From: Chrysogorgia sp. JL179-B06
Lineage: Eukaryota > Cnidaria > Anthozoa > Scleralcyonacea > Chrysogorgiidae
Assembly (NCBI GenBank): GCA_035772405.1
Contig: JAYKKM010000418.1
Location: 1,316,001 to 1,380,000 of the forward strand
DNA: 64,000 nucleotides
Direction: 5' to 3'
The first letter of the stretch is position 1, and every line of letters starts with the position of its first letter. The translations under genes and the position numbers were made by a program. Below, piece by piece: positions 10,723 through 24,018 of this stretch. Under the pieces are notes generated by a model. It was not told the origin of the DNA, did no database searches, and worked only from the letters and a program-made list of their open reading frames with translations.

Positions 10723-12790
10723 CCTTCCTGTACGGGAATGGCTAAAAGGGATGACTCAAAAGGACCTTTCTGTTTTTATCTGGTCTAATGGTCTTAGGGT
10801 TAGCTAGGGTTAGGGTTAGGTTTTAGGTTAGGATCTAGGTTGGGTTATGCACTTGTCAGTGAAATACCCGCACCGGGGGGATTTAGACCCGACTGACAAC
10901 TAAATAAAATTAAATTCCCGCATATCGTGCCCCTCTCATCCCCCGACCCCGGGGCACTCCACTAGATAAAATAGTGCATGTGGATATTTACCTCCACTTT
11001 GGTGAATATAATTGTTAAATATAGTGGCTATAGTTATAAGCGTACTATATTTGAGGCAGTGTGTCATTAACTATTATAGTATTTAATGGGAACATTTGTA
11101 AGGCATTTCTTAGTCTCTGTTGCTGCTGCTGCTGCTGTTGGTTCGTTGATTTCGGCCATATTCAGAACATAAATGTCATCTTCCGAACTTCTCTAGAGGC
11201 TCTTCTATATATGCGTAAATCACAATATATTGCGAGCTAACAAAACCCCGCTAAAACCGCGATGATTTGCCGGCTATATTTCAATTCCACGCAAAAGCCG
11301 CGCTAATGCCGGCATGTCCCTCTGGGGGTGCGGGGGATACCTGACTAGTGCATTCATAGAGATCATAAATAAAACTAGAGGGGGGCATCCAATCTTCATT
11401 TTAGTAAATCCGGGTAACCAATTGAACGCCGCCATCTTGGATAAATTGGCGGCAAGATAGCACACCCGGATGTAAAAATACGGTGAGGTCGCTCGCTGTT
11501 TTTGACAGTGTAGAAAACGAAAACCGTGTTGTTTTTTCGAGGTTTTTTGCAAGTTGTGTTGAAACTGCTCATGTGCTAATACACCTTTTTTCGGAAATCA
11601 AACCAGCCATGGTAAATTCATGCTCGTTTGTAGACTGCTCAAACGGCTCACGTTAGATCACGCCAGATGTCAGCCGACTGCTTTTATCTTTTTTCATGCT
11701 CCATAAATCGCCAAAAGCTAAAAAGCCTTTTGAATGGTTTGTTTCCAATTTTTATTGTATAAAACAAATTAATTCCATTTTTCCGTTGTCTGTTCAGTTA
11801 TAGACGTCAGACGTAATGTTAAAAACATTAAAATTCTCCTCCTACTTGTGGTCTAGGCAGAGGTCTGGGAACTGGTAATTGTACATCCGGGTGGGCTATT
11901 TTGCCTCCAACTGAGTCAATGGCTACGAGCACTGACCTATATATAACTTATATATAGGTCAGTGGCTACGAGCCGGTAAATACAGTCACAGAATAAATAC
12001 AACTGAGTTGAGTATTTATCATGGATAGTGGTATTTATTCTGTGATACAGTACAGCTCGGGCTCTTTCCAGTCCGCCATCTTGTTCAGAAGAGGCTGGGT
12101 ACGAGTGCATCCAAGAATGTTCTGCGCTTGTAAACACGTTCTTTATCTCACCTTGGCCTGTGCTGCGTTCGAACTGCGAAAATTGGTTTTAAATGGTGAA
12201 TCTTTGCCATTTCTTGATCAATCGTTTGATATATATATGCGATAATAAACTTAGTCACAATATTACTCAATCTCGTACCCAGACCCAAGCAATTGGGTCT
12301 TGTGTTATTACTGTGAACCAATACAACATTTCTTACCACCCAATGGTGGGCAATATTTGAATGTTTGTATACTAGTTAGTTTTGAGCAAAGCATCAAACT
12401 AAGCTTTAAGTATCTAAAAAGGTTGGTGTACTGCCGAAATAGCGTGTAAGTAATCTAACGTTTCGAGCGAAGGGCCTTCTCCGCTCAAAACGTTAGCTAC
12501 TTTTTAGATATTTGATTTGTATTTCTACACTGCCTACGCAGGCTACGCAGCTGTAGCCCTGTTCTCTGGCACTAGCAGAAATATTTTGCCGAAATATAGG
12601 GAGATCATAATCTTACAAGGCTACAAGCTATATTGTGTACTTGTTGAGTCTTGGAACCAGGGTAATACAGTGGTTCCTAGTTGATTAGTCAGTTAGTAGG
12701 TATTTAATTATCCTTGGTTAGTGGGCATTTCTGAGCATCTAAAGTTAGGATTTTTTGAACAAATCTTGTCGTGAAAATGTCAATAATACA
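10723..12790. other. gene-poor stretch with repeat remnants
   Basis: It contains short telomere-like GGGTTAGG patches (10,795-10,845). A compact hairpin at 11,931-11,963 has arms ACTGACCTATATA. A segment at 12,040-12,110 reappears inverted at about 13,805-13,872, with shared GCCTCTTCTGAACAAGATGG in reverse complement. Apart from the THAP-like remnant no gene is recognised. Confidence 0.5.
11609..11745 (+). pseudogene. THAP zinc finger-like remnant
   Basis: Starting at an ATG the translation reads MVNSCSFVDCSNGSR and then hits a stop, with further similarity possible downstream in a shifted frame. The start MVxxC followed by CSxxxCSN is characteristic of THAP domains found in P-element-type transposases and their host derivatives. 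Only the N-terminal Cys pair is visible, so this is a weak call. Confidence 0.3.
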
Positions 12791-12791
12791 C

Positions 12792-13193
12792 ACCCTATTA
12801 CCCCGCATATAAGAGCAGCGCCTATAAGCGAATTTTCTGCAATTTTGGAAAAATTTTGGAGTAAAAACTGACGTTTTATAGGCGCATGCGCCTAAAATTT
12901 CGCACCCAGACCTACGCGAATGGGGTCTGGGTACGAGAATTGGCGCATATTATACCTCAGGCGAATAAACAAACCAAAAACAATAACTATTATCATTGAC
13001 CATATAACTACAATTTATAATAGACAATGTTGATAATTTAAAACATAAAAAGTATTTCTATCATTAAAAAAGGTATTCTGTTCATGTCTGTCTAACTCGC
13101 AAATTTTGACGGTTTAAAGGCGCATGCGCTTATATTCGGATATAAGCGCATGCGCCTTTATCTGCAGTGCGCTTATATGCGGGGTAATAGGGT
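12792..13193. mobile_element. MITE family B, copy 1
   Basis: About 402 bp with terminal inverted repeats ACCCTATTACCCCGCATATA and TATATGCGGGGTAATAGGGT, and several internal GCGCATGCGC motifs. A second, partly diverged copy starts at 22,561. The target duplication could not be settled. It is non-coding. Confidence 0.7.
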
Positions 13194-13198
13194 ATATG

Positions 13199-13309
13199 TT
13201 ATTTACCGGTTTGGAGGTCCGTATGGAGAAATATTTCCCGAGGTCTCAAAAACGTTTTTGAGACCAAGGGAAATATTTCTCAATACGGACCGACCAAAAC
13301 GGTAAATAA
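13199..13309. repeat. hairpin
   Basis: Arms TTATTTACCG and CGGTAAATAA bound a nearly perfect inverted repeat of about 50 bases per arm centred on AAAACGTTTTTGAG near 13,255. It abuts the MITE at 12,792-13,193. Confidence 0.75.
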
Positions 13310-16300
13310 TTTATTTATTTTTCCCTTAATATCCTGGCTTGTTTTTTTGGTCGTCATCAGTATTTCTAGTCAGTGGACAAAAAAAGAAAAGTCTGTGCTT
13401 TTTCTTCGTCAAAGGAAATTGAGAGTTAAGTCTCTATCCGGATAAAAATATCACTTATATGTCTTTCAATATGTTCAATCTCGTTTGAGTTCATTTTCAA
13501 ATATTTTTAGAATATTTTACGGCTTATTAAACGCATTTAAAACTGAAATTATGTCGAGCGGGCCGTATGGGCTCATACGGACCGCTCGTTAGCCAATCAG
13601 AAAGCAGGATTTGGTAGGATACGGACCGGAAAAAAATCAAACAGGTTATTTTTTTAGTGCAAGTTTCAATCGGTGCTACTCGATCGGCTTTTGATCAACT
13701 CTTTAGACTTTACTTCTGTACTTTTCCGAAGTTCAGAATTATTAGGGCAACAAGGGGAAATGAAAACACTAGTAAAAAATTTCTTTAGAATCGTTGCGAT
13801 GGATGAACCAGCCTCTTCTGAACAAGATGGCGGACCGGAAAGAGCCCGGGAGCTGTACTGTATTTACGTAATTGGCTACCCGATTTTCCTCAAAGCTGCC
13901 CCCTCTAGTTTTATTTATGATCTCCACTCTCCTCCGCAGAGGCATAATTATCTATGGCAGAGGCTTCTTGCGCTTTTTTTAGAGTTCGGGAAAATAGTTT
14001 GGGCAGCACGGGCTGGCGGGCGCGCGCGGGGAGCCTAATACAAGCGAATAGCCCACCATAGTATAGTATATTACATTATTACTACAAATAAAAGCGCATG
14101 AAGCCTCTGCGGAGGAGAGTGTATGATCTCTATGATCTCATTAGTAGTAGTTCTAGAAAATGTGAAGGTCCTTTTGAGTATCCTTTTAGCTCACTTGGAT
14201 CTCACCTGCAGGGTGGGCGGGAGGGGAGCGGAGATAAGACCCTGGGGTACGAGGTTGTGACTTGTGGGTGTTGTTGTTAAAAGTTAAAACCGCACACTGG
14301 CGATTAATTTATCTATTCTACATCTATTGAATGTTTGGAATTTAGATTTTCCTTGGGGTTTGCTGAAGTTGAAAACCGATTGTCAGATATTCAAAGCAGT
14401 AAAAGACTCGATCAGGTAAGATATTTAAAGACGATCCTATTCATCTCAGAGTTTAAGGAATTAGGGGCTAGGATCTGTTTACGAAGAAAACATATTAAGT
14501 GATAAGTTATAAAGCTGAATGGTGGTAAGTCTCAAGAGAGAATTTCATTTGATTTACGTCGTTAAAAGACTGTCTTATGAAACAATGGTATTTGGATATT
14601 TTATGCTTTTTCTAGCGACAGTGTCGACCTGTCTACAACGCCAGTCTATAAACTATTACATACCGGAACCGACTGTCATTTTACTTCTGATTGTGACCCA
14701 AGTGTTAGTTGGCATTTCAGATGTTAGCAGACGTAACCTATTTTCCGTAAAGGCAAACCACATATTTTATGTACTACCCTAGATCTGTCTCACCTATTGC
14801 CGTTAAAACGGCCAGAAACTCCTGTTCCTATGCTTAGCTGCTGACAGCAGTTGTAATCCTGAGCAAATCTCATCAGTTCTCAATATTTCCTACAATAAAT
14901 ATCTAATATCGCGTTGCTGCTTTTGAATGTCTAGTTCGATTATCTTCTTTAAGATCCCAATTTCCTATATAAAATATCCTTGAACAATAGTGTATTGCAC
15001 GACTTCACAAGCCTGTTTTAATGACACTAAAATATGTTTGCAGTTTTTCTTATCATTCGGCTGTCAGAAAGAGAGAAGTGATAACTTTGCTAAAACGTTT
15101 TTGTTTTAATGTTGCTCGCATGCCATTTACATCTATTTCTTTATTATGATCCGTTGTAAATGTGAAAACCATGTGCCTTGCTTCTATATCGTGTAATACA
15201 AGAGATCTTCCGGCGATGAAAACAATTTTACAATATCAAATTACTCCCTCAAGAATGTTATGCATAACTAACATCCTTTGAAAAATTCAAATGACAGCAC
15301 GCTAAATATTTTGCCTCAGTTTCATCTTGGCTGTTTGAAATATAGTCCACTTGAGAGACAGTGCTCGATCTTGGGAACTTCTGGTTCAGCTTTTTTAACG
15401 ACAACGTTATTGTAAGTTACAATTTATTTTGTTCTATTTAGGAATTCAAAACATTGAATTAATGTTTTGATAAACGTCTAGAAATATATACGACGTAATT
15501 CCGTCAGGGAAACCTTTTGAAAGTTTTATTTTTTATTCTTGAACATCTTGTTATGTAATGCTACACAGCTGCAAAAGAAAAACGTTTGATGTCCAGTATT
15601 AAGCAACGTACAATGTATAGTTGTTCTGTGAAGTTAAACTACTGTAGAAACAACATACAGTAACTGTAGTCATATACCATAGACATTGTAGGACTCAGAA
15701 ACATTTTCTGCGTATTAGAGGTTGAAGATCATCCATGTTTGTCTGTCTATAACACAGAAAAATATATATTATTCAATGCCTACAGTATACAACTGAATGT
15801 CACTGGTCCCATTGCTTTTTCTGTCTCAGTGTAGTTTTCTTTAATTTCAAATGATTCTAGATACATGATTTTCTTTATAGATATACTGATAGATATAACA
15901 GTGTTGAGCTGTGTAGGCAGTTATAGCAATACAAATTAAATTCTCTAAAAGGTTGGTGTGCTGCAAAAATAGTGTGTAGGAGGTACTGAGTGTGTATATA
16001 TATATATAAGGTTTCAAAAGTGCATTGCAAAAATCAATTATTCACTATTCAGCCTATTAAGCAGCCTGCCTTTTAAATTTGCGATTATCTCTGATACATA
16101 TCGTAGAGATTGATAGATTATATCGCTAATTTAAAAGGCAGGCTACCATTGTCAGCAACCATTTTGAGAAGTCACATACTCCTGGGTACACTTTAGTACC
16201 CATGTCGGACACACAGAGAACAGCATTTACAATGTCAACATTTTCTTGCTATAATTTTTGGCCTAACATAAATCATGCAAGTCCTCACTTTCCACCATTT

Positions 16301-16323
16301 TATGGTTTTCAGTTTAGGCATAG
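13310..16323. other. gene-poor stretch
   Basis: A small hairpin (GAGCGG...CCGCTC) lies near 13,556-13,592 and repeat pieces at 13,800-14,130. One stretch at 14,346-14,415 has an acceptor-like TTTAG, an open frame and a GTAAGA donor, and could be a 70-bp exon. Without neighbours it cannot be assigned. No other coding signal was recognised. Confidence 0.4.
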
Positions 16324-17115
16324 TAGGCTGATGCAGTATATTGATATATCGATAATTATCTTTTTTTTTCAAATACTGATTACTCGGTATTTCAATTTTC
16401 AAATATCGATAATATATATCGAAATATTTGATATTATCGGTAAACTGATTTCGGTACTACAGTATTGCGTTTCTGTTATTAAAAACGTCGTATCATGATA
16501 TTGCGATAACAAGTTGTCTTAAAAATTGTTCTTAAAATTGACTTGTGTATTCGTGTTACATTAAGCCTCAGGTTCACTATAAGCAACGAAAACAAAGCAT
16601 GACATTTGCTCTGGGACGTACGAAGACAAAACAATGAGAATTTTTCTTTGTTTCCTCTTTTGTTTTGCTCTTGCCTTATGCTTCTTATGCTAGGCTTATG
16701 CTTGGCTTATGCTTCTTATGATTATGTCCATATTTATGTCGTAGGCTTGACTTCATTCCTTTGTTTTGCCTTTTGTTTCGTCCTTAGTTATGCTTACGAT
16801 TATGCCAAATCATCAGATTTCTGTGATTTTAGTTTTGTATTGTTAGTATTTTTATCTTAATTGGATATTATTTTTGTAAACTTTGCTGCAATGGAAAAAC
16901 ACGAGTTTATCTGACTGTGAAACAGGTTGTATTGTCAGAAATAATTACACTACGAAAAAATGCAAACTTTTTTTTTTAAAACCCACAACATTTTTGTTGT
17001 TTAGTGGAAAATAACACATTAAGTTTCTATTGCAGTGAAATAACGATGTATTGGTATTATTGGTATTTTTTTCCTGTATCGGTATTCGTTTTTTTTTCAA
17101 TACTGCATCAGCCTA
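16324..17115. mobile_element. possible hAT-like non-autonomous element
   Basis: Ends TAGGCTGATGCAGTAT and ATACTGCATCAGCCTA are reverse complements about 790 bp apart, with (GATA)-rich subterminal sequence on both sides. Flanking bases share GGCATA but do not give a clean target duplication. No transposase is seen inside; the open frame at 16,606-16,860 is built of simple TTATGCT repeats. Confidence 0.4.
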
Positions 17116-17592
17116 GGCATATGACTGTTTAACTTTAGATTTACTTCTTGTACATGATCTTTAGGTGGAAAACACTTGAGGAAAATAGATATGATATTAC
17201 AGTAGCATTGTAATTTCTGCAGTAATATGCTTTCTTACATTGCAACTTCTAAAAACTGCATTGCAATTTGTGATTCATTAATTCGACCCTGAAAATACAC
17301 ATATTGTTAAATCACTGAGTCATACTGTAAGTTAGCATAGATTAAGTTAAAACCATGATACCAAATAATTACTTCTATACATTACATATTAAAATATATG
17401 TACTGTACTGACATCCATAGCTTGGCAGTACATTCATTATGGGCACAATGCTGTCAATTTATGTGATTTTTGCAGATTTACAAATTTAGCTATTATTTCC
17501 AGATAGTTCAATATCTTGCTTTAACAACAATTTACAGACTAATCAAAAATTAAAATGTTTTTTTCTCAAGCAATAGAACTTGAAGGTCTATC

Positions 17593-17840
17593 ATGTCAAC
17601 TAGGAGACAAGACACCACTCATTCAAATGACGAGATTGACTATTCCAGGCATGATCCTGTCAACATTATTTACAAGATTGGAATTTATGGCTGGAGGAAA
17701 AGATGTCTTTATTTACTAATTCTCATTATAACTGTTATAACCATAATTAACTTGGCTCTTACAATTTGGGTTATGCATGTTATGAGTTTCAATCTGGTAA
17801 GAGATTTTCTTAATCCAAATATACTTCAATGCAATATATC

Positions 17841-17871
<31 letters not shown>

Positions 17872-20800
17872 ATTATTATTATTATTATTATTTAATGGTA
17901 TTACCTGCAGTTATTTTTTAAAACCATTTTAATTTTGTACTACAAACAGGATGGTATGGGAAAGTTACACATAACAAACAAAGGTGTTCTTCTGCAAGGG
18001 GATGCTGAATTTGTTAAACCTCTTTATGTTGAAACTATTCAATCTAGAAAGGTAGGAAATTAATTAATATTTTATTTTATTATATATATATTTTTATATT
18101 TATGGTGTCATCTTTACTAGGCATCACAGTTATCTACTGAAAAGGGCTGACATGTTATTTTTAAGTAGTTGACTTAAAACATGTTTTTTATAGATTTCAA
18201 TAGATTCTATCATTCTCTTTATTTGATAAGTAATTTCTGTTGCAAGTTACAAGTATAGAGTCTTCTCATTAAATTATATAGTCGTACTCCCAAATGTCTT
18301 TAGCCAAGAAGCTAGTCACCCTGATAATACAGGTCCACTATATTCGGTAATCAAGGTTACAGTAATTTTTACATCATAGATACAGCATGACCAACCAACC
18401 TGTATGGGACTTACAGGGCGAGTTGAAGGCAAGCTGTGTAAATCCCATAGAGATCGGCTGCAAATGCTTTATCATACTTAAAGTACAAATGCATCTAAGT
18501 AATTATGTTAACCAACTAATTTGGCGATATAAGCTTATTTAGCCGAGAAAATTGAAGTTAATCTCTTACTGATTAACAGATATTGATTAAATATTAATTT
18601 CTTTTGAATTTTCTTCATGAATTATTATCATTTAAATAATGTTACATACACAGTATAGTAATACTAACTGATGTACAGTAGAAAGGATCACTCTGTATAC
18701 TGGATTAGCAGTGCTGTGAGTAACTTCGTTACAAGTAACTAGTTACATGTAATCGTTACTTTTTCGAGTAACTGTAACGATAACTAGTTACTTTTTTTAG
18801 AAGGTAACTGTAACTGTAACTAGTTACAAAAATTAGGAAAAAGTAACGATAACTAGTTACATTTGCCGTCGAGAAGCGCCGTTACTCTGTGCTCCCAACC
18901 TCGCTGCAATGCATTATGGACAATGTATATGATTATATGCAAATGCCATAATAACATGCATAACACGTGCATTTATTCATTCGTCGACTTGAGCGATTAC
19001 AAGTAGCGCATCAAGATGTCTTCGGCACAATTAGTATCTGATTCAAATCCATGGCCGCATTTGGAAACGATGTTCCAGTTCAAATCACTGGCAGGACAAA
19101 CCGTGAAACTAACTTGTTTATTTTGTTCACCGAAAGTTAAGGAGTGCTCGGCTGGCTAGCATCATTGTCGAATTTGCGTAAACATGTCCAGGTTAGTTGG
19201 TCCACTTGGTTGTTTTATTTAACATATTGTTTTTTTTATTTAACATAATCAAGCAGGATTCAAATTACAGTATATTTGAAAAGTCATGGTTGTATAACAG
19301 GGTATTTTCTTCTTTCTTTATTTAACTATGAACATTTCCTTCTTTTATTGCAGGTACAGTATGGACTTGATCAATGAATGATTGGAACGTGACACAGGTG
19401 TTGTCGCTGTTCGCGAAGCTGAAACCTCAATTTCATCTGTTGAAGATGATAACGATTTTTTCTCTAGGTAAAACCACAGAATTGCATCTGAGCTGCAGCT
19501 GTTTCTGGAAAGCTATAATGAAGAATTATCTGCATATGCAAGATTGCCAAAGCTGCGCCAGCTTTTCATTGAACTGAACACACCGGTGCCTGCAAGTGCA
19601 GCATGTGAAAGACTGTTCAGCTGCGCAGGATTAATTTTCAGACCACATCGTTGCTCAATGACTGATCGTAATTTTGAAAATTCTCTTCTGGTCAATTTAA
19701 ACAATAATTTTATCTAATTCCGATGCTTTCTCGAATTTAATAGTCGAACGAAAGATAAGTTTAACTTTGTAATTGTAACTAGTTACAAAATTTTTAAAGT
19801 AACTTTGTAACTGTAACTAGTTACTTTTTTTCATTGTAACTTGTATCGGTAACTAGTTCCTTTTCACATGAAGTAACTGTAACTGTAACTAGTTACAAAA
19901 ATTATGTAACTGTTACAGCACTGTGGATTAGATATGTAATGTGATATGTGTCACGTAATTATTACAAGTGCTGTACACACTATGTACTAGTTTAGTTATT
20001 TTAGTCATTAGTACTACTTTACCTTCATACAGTATTATAACAAATATTTGTGTTATTTGTCAATTTCAGGGTAAACCAATGGTTGTACAATCTTCAGCAA
20101 ATGTTTCCATCAATGCCAGAGATCAAAATGGTAATACTGTTTCCCAGTTTTTTGTTGGAAATAATGAGATTGTTGCCAAACAGAAAGTATTCAGAGTCCA
20201 TGATGATAATGACAATGAGCTCTTGTATGCTGATAAAGATGTTGTACGATTTGGATATAATAAACTAAAGTTTGCAAGTATGTACTGTATATATAATATA
20301 GTTCATGTTACAGCCATCAAATACTTGTCTATAATTGTTTATGACTGCAATCAAATTAATTAAATAATTTTATCACTTTATTATCAGGAGCAGAAACTTG
20401 TTTAAACATGCACTAATGCAGCAATGCCTAATAAACTAATACTTATTATGATCATTGGTTAATTTTTATATATTTACTATACTTACAGTTTGTTATGAAT
20501 TTCTACAAATTATAATTAAGTATACTGTAATATAATTAAGGGTTAAGTCCAATTTAATTAATTATTATTTTAAGGAACATAATAATAATAATAATAATTT
20601 AATAATTTATATTGCGCAAGTTACATGATTATGATCAGATGTGCATTACAATCCGTAATGTGTCTAATTAAAATAGTAAAAATACTATTGTCTACAATAC
20701 AAATAGAATTAAATTATATGTATGATTAAAAACTAGAAGTTACTATCGCAAGGGAAATGCTGCCTCAAAAGTCACGAGAAGCCTAATTTTTGATAAAATT

Positions 20801-23800
20801 TCCAAAATGAACCCACTGTAGTATGCACACATTTCCACATTTCTATCAATTTTGTTAATTATATTTAAATACAGCAGACTTAAATTACAAATGACTATCA
20901 CTTATCTGAATATAATTTGGCAAGGCTTTTGACTGCATAGACAGTATACACTATACACTATACATTATGACTACAGTATGTAGTTGGTGATTGGTAAACA
21001 AATTTCTGATAAATCACTGGCACTATAAATCATGCTTCTTACTGTGGCAAAGCTGTCAGTGGAATCGCGAGTGTCTGATATGTTATGATCAGCGTGAACA
21101 CAATAGCGCTCCGTCGAGATGACGTCAGTACCGATGTTTGTCCGCTTTTACCCATAATTCTTGCGGCCATCACAAAAGAAATAGCTCATTTGCAATCATT
21201 TGTGAGTCAAATTTGGTTTGTTTGTCCGCTTTTTGAGCTATTAATAGCAGCCAGACTCTACGCTATTGATTGAACTTAACTCACATCAATATACAGTACA
21301 GCTAAAAAATAGAAGATAAAAGCCATTAAATCCCTTGACTCTTGAGAAATGTGCTGATAATTGATAATTGAAACTAGTTGCCTTACCTTGACAAGAGAAT
21401 ATTTCCTCAGGGAAATCAAAGTTGAAATTCGGAAGCACAACCAGGTTAAAGCAGTTCAGCACTAAAGCAGAACACGTTGCTGTTGGCGAGTTCCGAGCAT
21501 TTGATTCGGATAGTTTCCGCATCCGGCGATTATAAACGAACATCTACGAGTTACGTCATAAATCTGTGGACATACAAACATCCATGATCGTAATTTAAGG
21601 TCGATCAATATTAATATCAAGTATACATTATGCTAACCTAAAAAGTGTGTTTTAAGATGGCGTCTTGCTCGTAGTATAACATTGATTTGATTTTTTTTTA
21701 TTTATTAACTTTGCTGCCTCATACATCTATATATAACTAGATACAAATGAATAAATAATTAATTAAAGCAACTGGTGGCCAAACAGGGCATTTCCCCAAT
21801 TGAACATGACTACCAATGTAAAACCTATTTAAGTTATATAAGACCTAATTATTACTACAGATTTAAGAATCAATAAAATAATATACAAACTACTTATGTG
21901 GAAGTTGGTAAACATTAAGTTCTCTACGAAATTTCTGATAAAGTTTTGACTTAAAAAGACTAAGACTACAAATTGTTTTAAGTTCACTGTCCAATGAGTT
22001 CCACTTTGTTATAACTCGAGGAAAATAAGAGTTTTTAAAATATTGAGTTCTACATTTAAAATCATTAAATTATTAAGATCTAATGTTATATTTAGGAGCT
22101 GGTCGATTCTGCTATATATGTATAACATACATATGTGTGTTTTTATTTATCTACAGGTGGCGAGGGTTCAGTTAATTTTACTGGAGCTTTGCAGACTCAA
22201 TTTGTGCGATCTCCGCCATTCAAACATTTGGAACTGCATTCTCCAACACAATCTGTCTATCTACAGGCTCCTGAACGTATCAATATAGAAACCAAAGGAG
22301 GTGATATTAATGTTAAAAGCAAGGTTGATATGCATTTCATGTCTGAACAGGTAAATGGAGGTTTTTCATGTGCAAGGAAGAACTACTGTACATGTTCATG
22401 TGCAGGGCTTGTTCTAGAGCTGTACACTAATTTTTAAGGCCCCATTGTCATCGTGACAATGTACACAATTAATAGGATGCGATTAATTCATTAATAGGAT
22501 CGATTTCGTATGTTGGCCGTGCATGTTATGTGGATGCTAGCGAATTTTTTCTTTTTACTTACCCTATTCCCTGCATATAAGCGCATGCGCGTATAAGCGA
22601 AAATTCAAGATTTTTCGATAATCTTCGAAGTCAAAATGGTCGCCTTCACATATCGGCGCACATCTAACCATATCCCGTGAGAATAAAAGAAACAATGGAC
22701 TTGAATGCCAATACCGCGGGTAAAAGCGCCGAGATCTAAAGCGATTCAAGCGGAGTGTGTTTTACAAGAATATCTTGGAAGAATAAACCAAAAGCAATAA
22801 CTAACATTATAACGAACATTATCACTGTGAACAATATCATTATCACGAACATTATCACATTATCACCGTATAACGAACATTATCACTGTGACAACTGTGC
22901 ACCACAATTTATAACAGACAATGTTCGCTTTTTTTTTAAAAGTTTTATTCAATGTCCATCTTAAGTTAAAAAATACAATGGATTTACAGCATATATCGTA
23001 TGATCAAGTATAATATAACTTACAATATTATACCTCAACTATAAATTTTCCAATCAAAGAGGTAGATTTGTACCACGTGACCAGTCAATTTAAACTCGAA
23101 TTCACCGCTGTGGAGGGGTATTCGACTCGAGTATCACGCGCGAAACCAAATACCACGCGCGAAAACCAAATAACACGCGCGTAAACCGAATAACACGCGC
23201 GTAAACCAAGACGAGCCTGTAAACAATGGAGGAACAACAAGATGTTTCTAGACGTTTCAAGACAGCATTCAAGATTGTTTCGGTATAATATATCATTTAT
23301 AGACGTCTCCGCTCGGGGAATTCGTCGAAATATTACCCCTCGGGATGATATATCATCCCTCAGGGTAATATTTCGTCGAATTCCACTCGCTCCGGGCTAT
23401 AAATGCTAAATATAACATGCACGAGAATAAGAAATTGGCCTAATTAATGGCAGTGTGTAAATGTAACATTAGCAGTGTCGTAATATTTGTGAGAGTATGT
23501 TGAGCAGGAAAGATGCTGGGTAGAAATACTTGTAGGAAAACCCACTCGGCTTGCTCGATGGTTATAGCGTCTCAATGGCTTTCAAAAGGTTATCAGATCG
23601 ATTCCTAGAAGATTTTCTTCGTGTGTTAACTTGCATTACATTTAAATATTCATCATATGTTGTATCCTCGCTGAGAAGGCGTGTGAAAAAGGCGGCTAAC
23701 ATTTTGACCATCTAAGACTGGATAATATTCCACACACGTACTTTAATTTCTTGTAAATTATAATAGTGATGACGTAGCCTGCAATGTCTTGGGGGAGGGG

Positions 23801-24018
23801 GGCCTGCATTGCAGGCCAGTGCTGACGTAATGCTTTGTTGTTTTTTTCAGATTATATTTAGTGGAAAGAAAATCGCTTTTCAGGACATACCGACTGCACA
23901 AACAGGGGCTGCAGTAAAAAATTCATATGCAAGACACGTGTGCTTGTGTCGCAATGGACGAGTCTTTGCATCAGTGAACAAAAGTTGCGAGGTTAGAGAA
24001 GGCATATGCGATGCCTAG
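17593..24018 (+). CDS. delta/gamma/zeta-type sarcoglycan, five coding exons
   Basis: Coding exons are 17,593-17,796, 17,950-18,051, 20,070-20,277, 22,157-22,350 and 23,851-24,018, all with GT/AG introns and compatible phases (0,0,1,0). The product is a type II membrane protein. A short cytosolic N terminus has [13 protein letters not shown] immediately before one hydrophobic segment (about residues 38-60). It is followed by an extracellular domain with [22 protein letters not shown] and [14 protein letters not shown]. The end has CLCRNGRVF and two further cysteines, the conserved disulphide cluster of this family. These landmarks match vertebrate gamma/delta/zeta sarcoglycans, components of the dystrophin-glycoprotein complex of the muscle cell membrane. 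The duplication giving three vertebrate paralogues may post-date this lineage, so no single symbol is assigned. A further 5' non-coding exon is possible. Intron 3 holds a hAT element and intron 4 holds repeats. Confidence 0.93.
17838..17895. repeat. (TA)n and (ATT)n microsatellite in intron 1
   Basis: TATATATATA followed directly by ATTATTATTATT, located just after the first exon of the sarcoglycan gene. Confidence 0.9.
18709..19923 (+). mobile_element. deleted hAT transposon in sarcoglycan intron 3
   Basis: The element runs from CAGTGCTGTGAGTAAC to GTTACAGCACTG and is flanked by perfect 8-bp direct repeats TGGATTAG (18,701-18,708 and 19,924-19,931), the hallmark of hAT insertion. Subterminal regions are packed with GTAACTAGTTAC palindromes, likely transposase binding sites. 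Inside, 19,015-19,195 encodes a BED-finger-like start ([20 protein letters not shown], then CLFC) that ends in a stop. The segment 19,505-19,716 encodes the hAT C-terminal dimerisation signature ([18 protein letters not shown]). The catalytic middle is missing, so it cannot be autonomous. It lies in the same orientation as the host gene. Confidence 0.92.
19505..19716 (+). pseudogene. hAT transposase C-terminal dimerisation domain remnant
   Basis: An open stretch with [36 protein letters not shown] and [15 protein letters not shown] matches the hATC domain pattern of ZBED/hAT transposases. It ends at a TAA. A pyrimidine-rich stretch precedes the piece, and it is disconnected from the BED-like piece upstream. 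Confidence 0.85.
20278..22156. other. sarcoglycan intron 4 content
   Basis: The intron begins at 20,278. It contains a (TAA)n stretch next to ATTTATATTGCGCAAG (20,580-20,620), resembling the widespread AGCGCTTTA-type repeat seen again at 62,505, and otherwise unique AT-rich sequence. No gene is recognised. Confidence 0.5.
22561..22930. mobile_element. MITE family B, copy 2 (partial)
   Basis: Starts ACCCTATTCCCTGCATATAA followed by GCGCATGCGC, and later shares GAATAAACCAAAAGCAATAA and ACAATTTATAACAGACAATG with the family B copy at 12,792. The right end is not preserved. It sits in the last sarcoglycan intron. Confidence 0.6.
23130..23212. repeat. short tandem repeats with ACGCGCG core
   Basis: Four to five copies of an about 18-20-base unit of the type CACGCGCGAAAACCAAATA, slightly diverged, in the last sarcoglycan intron. 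Confidence 0.8.
23294..23406. repeat. hairpin in last sarcoglycan intron
   Basis: Arms CATTTATAGACGTCTCCGCT and CTCGCTCCGGGCTATAAATG pair around GGGATGATATATCATCCC near 23,350; a clear foldback of about 110 bp. Confidence 0.8.

Noticed and set aside
14519..14782. 87-codon open frame with hydrophobic segments
   Set aside because: No domain, no clear neighbouring exon and the composition expected from AT-rich sequence; not called as a gene.
16606..16860. 84-codon open frame with many Leu/Ala/Tyr residues
   Set aside because: It is made of repeated TTATGCTTATG-type simple sequence and has no domain or splice context.
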